46,840 bases of DNA from Flemingiibacterium sp045586505 (GTDB lineage Bacteria > Bacillota > Clostridia > Oscillospirales > CAG-272): positions 1-46,840 of the forward strand of contig JAZNAL010000034.1 of NCBI GenBank assembly GCA_045586505.1, given 5' to 3'. The notes below the pieces were generated by a model. That model saw only the letters and a program-made list of their open reading frames with translations. It did no database searches and was not told where the DNA came from. The position numbers and the translations under genes are program-made. Below are positions 6,496 to 13,024 of this stretch, one piece after another (position 1 is the first letter of the stretch; each line of letters starts with the position of its first letter).

Positions 6496-7433
6496 TCTCC
6501 TTGTCTTATATGTGGATAAATCCCGAGAGGTTCATATTGCGGCATTGCAAGGGTAAGAAATAACACGAATGCATCAAGTCCCGCCGGGTCACCGACCTTC
6601 AAAATTACCTCGCAGGAAAACTCACTGCTGTTGTAGGTCAGCGGGATGGAGTCGACCTTGTATAAGGTCAGACCGCATTCGGCGGCGGCGGTGAGCACAT
6701 CGCCGAGAGTTGCGCCGCCGTCGGGCACAAGGCTGAATTCAAAGAAGCAGCCGTTGCGCGCTTCCTTGTCAGGAAGCGTGATGGAGCGCTTCAGAAGCGC
6801 GTAACGGGTAGTGACACTGCCGTCGGGCGTGGTCACGTCGCAGGAGTATACGGGACTCAACTCATACTTGTCGATGAGTCTGTAGAAGCTGATAAGCTTT
6901 GCGTCACGGGAACTGTCAAGGGGGAGCATACACATATCGGCTCTGCCGTGGTATACCTCCTCGCAGACCGCGGTGAAGTCGGACGCGTACACGACGGAGG
7001 GCGTATCCAGCACCTCTGAGAAGACGCGGAATGCCGCATCGGCATAGGCATTTTTGAAGTACGCGATCTTCGGTGATTTTGTGTAATTTTCACTGCCGAG
7101 CAGACGCTCAAGGAGTCTGACCCCCCGTCTTTCAAGCTCCTCGGCGAGGAAGCGGCAGACGGTCAGCTTATCCGAAAACAGCGCCGCGCGGTCGCGGAAT
7201 CTGATGTGATGTAAAAACTCCTCCGGAATATCCTCATGAGTGGAGACATCCCTGAAAAGTGACGCAAAATCATCGGAGCGGGTCTCGCCGAATACCGAAG
7301 AATTGTTTCGAAGCATCAGCATGGCGAGATCGCGAAGCCAGGCGAGCTTACGCTCATCGGCTGAGGTCCCCTCACCTGCAAGTAATGCAAGGTTTTCGCC
7401 TATTACGGCTCCCGCCGTGCTTTCTCGTGCCAT
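6492..7433 (-). CDS. Prephenate-dehydratase/chorismate-mutase-like protein
   Basis: A protein of 313 residues from ATG 7433, which overlaps the aroC stop as TAATG; an upstream extension would run inside aroC. Residues about 25-115 are helical and could be a chorismate-mutase-like domain. Residues 121-215 follow the prephenate dehydratase layout: KIAYFKNAYADAAF, a PLDSS loop where PheA has PIENS, and T209-R210-Y211 where the family has TRF. Residues 228-305 look like an ACT-type regulatory domain, but without a clear ESRP motif. Placement directly after chorismate synthase fits phenylalanine synthesis. The divergence at several motifs means it could be an active PheA or a relative with changed function. 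Confidence 0.6.
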   Translation of the reverse strand: MARESTAGAVIGENLALLAGEGTSADERKLAWLRDLAMLMLRNNSSVFGETRSDDFASLFRDVSTHEDIPEEFLHHIRFRDRAALFSDKLTVCRFLAEELERRGVRLLERLLGSENYTKSPKIAYFKNAYADAAFRVFSEVLDTPSVVYASDFTAVCEEVYHGRADMCMLPLDSSRDAKLISFYRLIDKYELSPVYSCDVTTPDGSVTTRYALLKRSITLPDKEARNGCFFEFSLVPDGGATLGDVLTAAAECGLTLYKVDSIPLTYNSSEFSCEVILKVGDPAGLDAFVLFLTLAMPQYEPLGIYPHIRQGE

Positions 7434-8521
7434 TACAGCTTCCTCCCGTCTGCCTTTAGTATAAGCTCTGTAATTGCGATCGCGGTGCAGGCTTCGATAA
7501 CCGGGACGGCGCGTACTGCGATGCAGGGATCGTGCCTGCCATTTATCGTGAGCTTGGCGTCGCACTCCTTTTGCATATCCACCGAATCCTGTTCGAGGAA
7601 AATGGACGGAGTGGGCTTTATCGCTACGGAGAAGATCACGGGCATACCCGTGGTCATGCCGCCGACGATACCGCCGCAGTTGTTTTGCTTTGTTTGAACC
7701 TTGCCGTCCTTGTATTCATAGGCGTCGTTGGCTTCGGAGCCGTACATACGGCAGAAATCGAAGCCTGCGCCGAATTCGATTGCCTTAACCGCGGGGATGG
7801 CGAACATAAGTCTGGAAATTTCTGACTCCACGCTTTCGAACATATGCTCACCCAGCGCCGCGGGAAGTCCCACAGCGGCACATTCAAGCCGTGCACCCAC
7901 CGAATCACCCTTGTCGCGGGCGGAATTTATGATGGTGGCAAATGCCTCCGCTGCCTTGGGATCAAGGGTAGGGAAGGTGTGCGTTTTCAGCTTGCAAAGG
8001 TCATCTTTTGTAACATTGTACTCAAACGCGCGATCGGTGGCGTTTAATATCTGCTTTATATGAGCGGCGATCTCGATACCGTGTCGCGCAAGATAGAGCG
8101 AGCAGAGTGCGCCCGCAAATGTAAGCGGAGCGGTAAGTCTGCCGGAGAAGTGTCCACCGCCGTGAAGCTCTACATGGTCGCCGTATTTTATTGCGGCGGC
8201 ATAGTCTGCATGGCTGGGGCGGGGAACTGTCATTTTATCCTGATAGGAGGATGAATGCTGATTGGTGTTTTCGATCACGGCACAGATGGGATATCCGTTT
8301 GTGAAGCCGTCAGATACGCCGCTGACGATACGCGGAATATCCGGCTCGGTGCGCTTGGTGGAAAAATTTCCGCCTGGCGCACGGCGCTTCATAAATGTGC
8401 CGATATAGTCGAGGTCAAGCTTAAGTCCCGCGGGAAATCCGTCGATGACAACACCGATGGCGTCCCCGTGGGATTCACCGAAGACCGAGAGCTTTAATTT
8501 AGTGCCGTATACAGAAGCCAC
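7433..8521 (-). CDS. aroC: Chorismate synthase
   Basis: A protein of 362 residues, full length. The N terminus GTKLKLSVFGESHGDAIGVV is the diagnostic AroC signature, followed by FMKRRAPG and GNFSTKRTEPD. The C-terminal region has NGRHDPCIAVRAVPV, another conserved FMN/substrate region. It converts EPSP to chorismate, the last step of the shikimate pathway, using reduced FMN. The start is a GTG (8521) with AAAGGTGA upstream; no ATG fits. It is the second gene of a probable htpG-aroC-(pheA-like)-(URO-D-like)-TSCPD run. Only 105 bp separate it from htpG, and the sequence shows no terminator there. Confidence 0.97.
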   Translation of the reverse strand: MASVYGTKLKLSVFGESHGDAIGVVIDGFPAGLKLDLDYIGTFMKRRAPGGNFSTKRTEPDIPRIVSGVSDGFTNGYPICAVIENTNQHSSSYQDKMTVPRPSHADYAAAIKYGDHVELHGGGHFSGRLTAPLTFAGALCSLYLARHGIEIAAHIKQILNATDRAFEYNVTKDDLCKLKTHTFPTLDPKAAEAFATIINSARDKGDSVGARLECAAVGLPAALGEHMFESVESEISRLMFAIPAVKAIEFGAGFDFCRMYGSEANDAYEYKDGKVQTKQNNCGGIVGGMTTGMPVIFSVAIKPTPSIFLEQDSVDMQKECDAKLTINGRHDPCIAVRAVPVIEACTAIAITELILKADGRKL

Positions 8522-8626
8522 TTTGAATCACCTTTCATTTTAATGTTGTCATACTTGGAAGCACACCTGTGACCACGGGAAGCAGGAAACGAATGACCGT
8601 ATTCTCCCCGTAGTGTAACATCAAAC

Positions 8627-10519
8627 TCAGAAGCTTTCAAGCATATCGAAGCTCTCGGAGAGGAAGGCCTGTAATTCATCCGCAGTTAACTGACGCTGTG
8701 CCAGAAGTGCCAGGGTGTAGATCTGCTTTGCGAGCTTTTTGGTCTTTTCTGAGTCGGTCTCAGCTTCGTGTGCCAGACGCTTAATGAGCGCGCTGTTTGC
8801 ATTGACGATAAGACTCTGCTCGGTAGGGAAGCTCATGCCGCCCATGTCACTTCCCGCGCGGCGGTACATCTTAAGCATGTCCTCCATGCGGCGGGTCTCC
8901 TCGGAGATGTTGAGGATAGCAGGAACCTTTTCGTTCTTTAAAAGCTCGAAGCTGACCTTAAGCTCCTTGTTGCCGCTGACCTCCTTGAAGATCTCGGCGA
9001 GCTTTTCGTTTGCCTCGGCGTTTCCCACGGCCTTGAGCGCACCTGCCACATCCGCGTCGATGCGGACAAATTTTACGCCCTCATTCTCCTGCTCGACGAT
9101 GTTTATGAACTGTGTGTCGATCATCTTGTCAAGAACCACGACCTCGATGCCCTCTGCGGCAAACATGGAGATGTACTGTGCCTGCGCGGTGACATCTGTA
9201 GCGTAGTAGACAGTCTTTTCGTGCTTTTCCTTCGCCTTTTCGAGATACTCGTCAAGGGTGACATACTTTTTGTCGGTGGTGGCATAGATGATGGCTGATT
9301 TCACGCGGTCATAGAACTTGCGGTCACGCAGAGCACCGTATTCCACGAATGTCTTAAGGTCCTCCCACAGCTTTTCGTAGTTCTCGCGGTCTAAATTGTA
9401 CATGGAGCAGAGCTTGTCCGCAACCTTCTTGACGATGTGTGCGGAAATTTTTGCTACATATCCGCTATTCTGGAGATAGCTTCTGGAAACGTTCAGCGGA
9501 AGCTCGGGACAATCCAGAACGCCCTTTAACATAAGCAGAAATTCGGGGATGACTTCCTTGATGTTGTCAGCCACGAATACCTGGTTATAGTACAGCTTGA
9601 CCTGACCTTCCAGGCTGTCGTACTCGTGTGCGATACGGGGGAAGTAAAGGATGCCGCGGAAATTGAGCGGATAGTCCGCATTCAGATGAATGTGGAACAG
9701 CGGTTCGCGGTAATCCTTGAATACCTTGTGGTAGAATTCGTCGTACTCCTCGTTTGTGCAGTCGGAGGGGTTCTTCTGCCACAGAGGATGTGTGTCGTTG
9801 ACAGGCTTCGGCTCCTCGGGAGTCTTGTCATCGGACTTGTCCTCCGGCTTTTCATCCGCGGACTTCTCCACGTTAAGATAGATCTCGACGGGCATAAAGG
9901 AGCAGTATTTGTCAAGCATCTCACGGATGCGATATTCCTCTAAAAACTCCGCCTCATTCTCCATTAAGTGCATGACCACATCCGTTCCGCGTTCGGCACG
10001 GTAGTAATCGGTGGTGATCTCATACTCGCCCGCCTCAGAGCAGACCCACTTTACGGCGGCATCGGAGGTGTAGGAGCGGGTGATGACGTCAACGGTCTCG
10101 CTGACCATGAATGCGGAGTAGAAGCCGAGGCCGAAGTGACCTATGATGCCGTTGGCAGCGGTGTCCTTGTTGTCGGTGTCCTCGTACTTTTCGATGAACT
10201 CCAGTGCGCCTGAAAGTGCGATCTGGCAGATGTAACGGCGGACCTCATCCTCGGTCATACCGATACCGTTATCGGAAACGGTGAGGGTACGTGCCGCCTT
10301 ATTGACGGTGACGGTGATCTTATATTTGTCATCGTCGATCTGCGCCTCGCCGAGAGATGCCAGTCTCTTTAGTTTGGTAACGGCGTCGCAGGCATTGGAT
10401 ACGATCTCGCGAAGGAAGATCTCCTTCTCGGAGTAGAGCCATTTTTTGATTATGGGAAATATGTGTTCGATCTCGACGGAAATACCGCCTTTTTCGGTGT
10501 TTTTTGTTTCTTCGGACAT
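8627..10519 (-). CDS. htpG: Hsp90 chaperone HtpG
   Basis: A protein of 630 residues. The GHKL ATPase domain (1-215) has EIFLREIVSNACDA, DNGIGMTEDEV and GHFGLGFYSAFMV, covering the N, G1 and G2 boxes. A charged linker (about 217-240, rich in Glu, Asp, Lys and Pro) leads to the middle domain (LFHIHLNADYPLNFRGILYFP; NVSRSYLQNSG) and then the dimerisation domain. It is an ATP-dependent cytosolic chaperone. No CIRCE inverted repeat is visible upstream, so HrcA control is not supported; the promoter is a plain sigma-A type. GAGG lies about ten bases before ATG. Confidence 0.97.
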   Translation of the reverse strand: MSEETKNTEKGGISVEIEHIFPIIKKWLYSEKEIFLREIVSNACDAVTKLKRLASLGEAQIDDDKYKITVTVNKAARTLTVSDNGIGMTEDEVRRYICQIALSGALEFIEKYEDTDNKDTAANGIIGHFGLGFYSAFMVSETVDVITRSYTSDAAVKWVCSEAGEYEITTDYYRAERGTDVVMHLMENEAEFLEEYRIREMLDKYCSFMPVEIYLNVEKSADEKPEDKSDDKTPEEPKPVNDTHPLWQKNPSDCTNEEYDEFYHKVFKDYREPLFHIHLNADYPLNFRGILYFPRIAHEYDSLEGQVKLYYNQVFVADNIKEVIPEFLLMLKGVLDCPELPLNVSRSYLQNSGYVAKISAHIVKKVADKLCSMYNLDRENYEKLWEDLKTFVEYGALRDRKFYDRVKSAIIYATTDKKYVTLDEYLEKAKEKHEKTVYYATDVTAQAQYISMFAAEGIEVVVLDKMIDTQFINIVEQENEGVKFVRIDADVAGALKAVGNAEANEKLAEIFKEVSGNKELKVSFELLKNEKVPAILNISEETRRMEDMLKMYRRAGSDMGGMSFPTEQSLIVNANSALIKRLAHEAETDSEKTKKLAKQIYTLALLAQRQLTADELQAFLSESFDMLESF

Positions 10520-10588
10520 TGTGCTTTAACCTCTTTTTTGCTCTGATTTATAGAAGGATTTTGTTAACTAAACAATATCTCACTTTAT

Positions 10589-10617
10589 ATTGTAGCAAAT
10601 AATTTCTTTGATGTCAA
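10589..10617 (-). promoter_or_regulatory. Sigma-A promoter of htpG
   Basis: On the minus strand, TTGACA (10612-10617) and TACAAT (10589-10594) have a 17-bp spacer. The 5' leader is about 65 bases. Confidence 0.82.
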
Positions 10618-10671
10618 GGGTGAACGGATTTTTGTTACAAGTTTTTATCAATTCAACGATGCGCGGATTCC

Positions 10672-10700
10672 TTGACAAAGCGTACGGTATGTGCTACAAT
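10672..10700 (+). promoter_or_regulatory. Sigma-A promoter of the acyltransferase
   Basis: TTGACA (10672-10677) and TACAAT (10695-10700) have a 17-bp spacer. This shows that a TTG at 10672 in frame with the gene cannot be its start codon, since it is part of the -35 box. Confidence 0.83.
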
Positions 10701-10734
10701 AATTGTAAATAAGCGAATTAAAGGAAACTTTGCC

Positions 10735-11799
10735 ATGACAAAAAGAAAACACGAGCTTTCGCTCATGAATGTGATACTGTGTATGCTCGTTATATTCATC
10801 CACGCCGCATCCACTGCGGTGACGGCGGCGGATAAAACCTCCGTCGGATATGCGATTCTGCTACCGGCGTGGCGGCTTGCCGCCTGTGCGGTGCCCGGAT
10901 TTATATTTCTCTCTGCGGTGAAATTTGCCCTGGGAGCCGAAAAGCCGGGCTTTTCATACGGGCGGTATGTCCTCGGGCGCATAAAACGGGTGTGGGTGCC
11001 TTATGCACTCACGGCTTCGGTGTATTTTGTCTACTTTGTACTCCTCAACTACATGGAGGCGTCGGCGGGGGAGTTTTTTAAGCTGCTCCTTGACGGAAAT
11101 ATGTGCGGACACTTTTATTTTGTTATCGCCATAATGCAGTTTTACCTCCTGGCACCGCTGTGGAGAATCATACTGAAAAAGCTCGGTGATCCTGTATATG
11201 CGGCGCTGGCGCTTGTGGCGGCTGTACCGCTTTCATGGATCTTCGGACAGTATCTCCCCGATCTTATCGCTGTATTCTATAAAGGCGGAGTGTTCCCATA
11301 CGCCGATCGCGTATTTTCTACCTATATCCTCTGGTGGATGGCGGGGCTTGTCGTCGGAAAGAATTACGGGCGTGTAAAGGATGCGATAAGCAGGGCGTGG
11401 AAGGGCGTCACGGGACTGTTTGTATTCGCGGCGTTACTGAGCGGGGTGCTTTCATACCTGCATTTTTCGGGAAAGACCTCGATTTATTGGCTTGAAACAG
11501 TGCACGTCTTCTACATCATCTGCGCCGTGACGTTCCTGTTTGCCATCACCTTCAAAACTGCAGATATCCCGATACTTTCGTCGCGTCCTGTGATCCTCAT
11601 TGACCGTGCGTCCTACTCCATCTACCTATGGCACCCGTTATTTCTGTATTTTGCCAAGGCGCTCCTCAGTGGACGCGATGTGTCGCTGCTTACTACCTTT
11701 GCGGTACACCTCGTATTCGCCTTTGTAATTACCATTGCCGTCTGCGTCGGTGTATCGGTGACGACCGCCGCAGTGAGGGCGCGTTTAAAACATGAATAA
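10735..11799 (+). CDS. Acyltransferase-3 family membrane protein
   Basis: A protein of 354 residues from ATG 10735 (AAGGAAA upstream) with about ten hydrophobic helices. The N-terminal helix NVILCMLVIFIHAAS carries the His that is conserved in this family of membrane O-acyltransferases. Later helices include FYFVIAIMQFYLLAPLW and SYSIYLWHPLFLYF, typical family blocks. Members acetylate or succinylate cell-surface sugars or peptidoglycan at the membrane. The acceptor here is unknown, and no polysaccharide cluster is adjacent. It is monocistronic by its own promoter; the next gene (mscL) has its own. Confidence 0.88.
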   Translation: MTKRKHELSLMNVILCMLVIFIHAASTAVTAADKTSVGYAILLPAWRLAACAVPGFIFLSAVKFALGAEKPGFSYGRYVLGRIKRVWVPYALTASVYFVYFVLLNYMEASAGEFFKLLLDGNMCGHFYFVIAIMQFYLLAPLWRIILKKLGDPVYAALALVAAVPLSWIFGQYLPDLIAVFYKGGVFPYADRVFSTYILWWMAGLVVGKNYGRVKDAISRAWKGVTGLFVFAALLSGVLSYLHFSGKTSIYWLETVHVFYIICAVTFLFAITFKTADIPILSSRPVILIDRASYSIYLWHPLFLYFAKALLSGRDVSLLTTFAVHLVFAFVITIAVCVGVSVTTAAVRARLKHE

Positions 11800-11836
11800 C
11801 CTAAAATATCGCGCCTTTGTAAATTTTCGATTGTTG

Positions 11837-11865
11837 TTGACAAACTGTGAATTATCTGATATAAT
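11837..11865 (+). promoter_or_regulatory. Sigma-A promoter of mscL
   Basis: TTGACA (11837-11842) and TATAAT (11860-11865) have a 17-bp spacer; the AGGAGG site follows at about 11885. Confidence 0.88.
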
Positions 11866-11897
11866 CAGTTTAGTAATATTTTTAAGGAGGCGTAATC

Positions 11898-12455
11898 ATG
11901 GCAAACATCAAGGAAAAGCTTAAAGAAAAGAGAGAGAAGATAACCTTCTTCTCTGATTTCAAGAACTTCATCACCAAGGGCAACGTGCTCGACATGGCAG
12001 TCGGTGTTGTTGTCGGTACCGCGTTCAACGCTATCGTTAACGGACTTGTAAAGAACATCATCACCCCCGTGATGACATACTTCACCAGCGGCGTATCTAT
12101 TGACGAGTGGAAGTACGTTCTTCGTGAGGCTGTTGCCGCAAACGAAGCTGAAGGCATCGCAGAGGTTACCGAGATCGCTATCTCATACGGCCTGTGGATC
12201 CAATCTATCATCGATTTCTTCATCATTGCACTCTGCATTTTCGCAACCGTTCGTTTCATCCGCAATATGGAGCGTAAGCTCAATGCGAAGGAGATTGCAA
12301 AGCAGGAGGCTGAAGCAGCGGCTAAGCAGGCTGAGGAAGATGCAAAGGCTGCAGAGGAAAAGGCGGCGGCTGACGCTAAGGCGGCGGCTGAAAAGGCGGC
12401 GCTGGAAGAGTTTTATGCAAACATCCGCGAGATCCGCGATTCGCTTAAGAAGTAA
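11898..12455 (+). CDS. mscL: Large-conductance mechanosensitive channel with extended tail
   Basis: A protein of 185 residues, where MscL is usually 130-150. The N-terminal region SDFKNFITKGNVLDMAVGVV leads into TM1 (about 30-52), then a periplasmic-type loop, then TM2 (about 100-122). The conserved C-terminal helix is present (YANIREIRDSLKK, 172-185). Between TM2 and that helix is a block of about 40 residues made of Ala, Glu, Lys and Gln (130-170), predicted as a long coiled coil. The channel opens under membrane tension to release solutes in hypo-osmotic shock. The block should lengthen the cytoplasmic bundle of the pentamer. AGGAGG precedes the ATG. Confidence 0.95.
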   Translation: MANIKEKLKEKREKITFFSDFKNFITKGNVLDMAVGVVVGTAFNAIVNGLVKNIITPVMTYFTSGVSIDEWKYVLREAVAANEAEGIAEVTEIAISYGLWIQSIIDFFIIALCIFATVRFIRNMERKLNAKEIAKQEAEAAAKQAEEDAKAAEEKAAADAKAAAEKAALEEFYANIREIRDSLKK

Positions 12456-12490
12456 TACATATTTTATATGTCCCTTTTCAAGATAAGTGT

Positions 12491-12515
12491 TGCTGAATAA
12501 ATCTTCGGCAGTTTT
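12491..12515 (+). terminator. Weak terminator-like hairpin after mscL
   Basis: TGCTGA (12491-12496) pairs with TCGGCA (12505-12510), followed by GTTTT. The stem is short and the T tract modest. Confidence 0.35.
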
Positions 12516-12589
12516 GCTAAGCATTGATGAAAGCAGAAAAATATGATAGAGTGAAGCAAAATGTAAACTTGAATTTTGGGGTGTGATAT

Positions 12590-12838
12590 ATGAAAAATCT
12601 AAAACTATTTTTCTCGGCATTAACAGTAGCATTTGGAATATTAGGCTTAACAAAGGCTCTTTCAACAGACATTTCAATGCCGATAATGTTTGTTGGTTTA
12701 GCAATTACAATGTTTATAACAGCCAAAGAATACAAAGATAAACAGCAAAAAAGCACCGCAGTTTATTTTTTGCTATTGGGGATCTTTTTGTTGGCAGTTA
12801 CAGCCTATAATGTTGCTTCATTGATTTGGGGCATATAA
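12590..12838 (+). CDS. Small membrane protein (DUF3953-like)
   Basis: An 82-residue protein with three predicted membrane helices: residues about 5-22, 28-45 and 57-80. A short charged loop (TAKEYKDKQQKS) separates the second and third. Size and layout resemble the DUF3953 family of Bacillota, but I am not certain. Codon use is clearly more A/T-rich than in the flanking genes, which suggests different ancestry or low expression. GGGGTG lies about seven bases before ATG. Its function is unknown. Confidence 0.6.
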   Translation: MKNLKLFFSALTVAFGILGLTKALSTDISMPIMFVGLAITMFITAKEYKDKQQKSTAVYFLLLGIFLLAVTAYNVASLIWGI

Positions 12839-12866
12839 AATACAAATTGGAATTTGTAAATCTCTT

Positions 12867-12902
12867 AAACGGACTCCGACTGAAAAGGATGGAGTCCGTT
12901 TT
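12867..12902. terminator. Terminator after the small membrane protein
   Basis: AAACGGACTCC (12867-12877) pairs with GGAGTCCGTTT (12891-12901), an 11-bp stem with a 13-nt loop followed by T residues. Confidence 0.75.
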
Positions 12903-12974
12903 CTGTCATTTCGACGAAGATGAATTGGATTTATAGTTGTAGCAACAAATATCTTAAATGGGAGTTTTATATTC

Positions 12975-13002
12975 AAAAGGGACTGCGAGCGCAGTCCCTT
13001 TT
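12975..13002. terminator. Bidirectional terminator of the SLH glycosidase gene
   Basis: A 12-bp stem (AAAAGGGACTGC with GCAGTCCCTTTT) and GAGC loop lie 22 bases beyond the stop codon at 13025. Confidence 0.85.
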
Positions 13003-13024
13003 GTAATGCTTTTCGATAGCGGGT

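Noticed and set aside
10520..10640. CIRCE-type heat-shock operator before htpG
   Set aside because: No TTAGCACTC-N9-GAGTGCTAA-like dyad is present; only a plain sigma-A promoter is seen.
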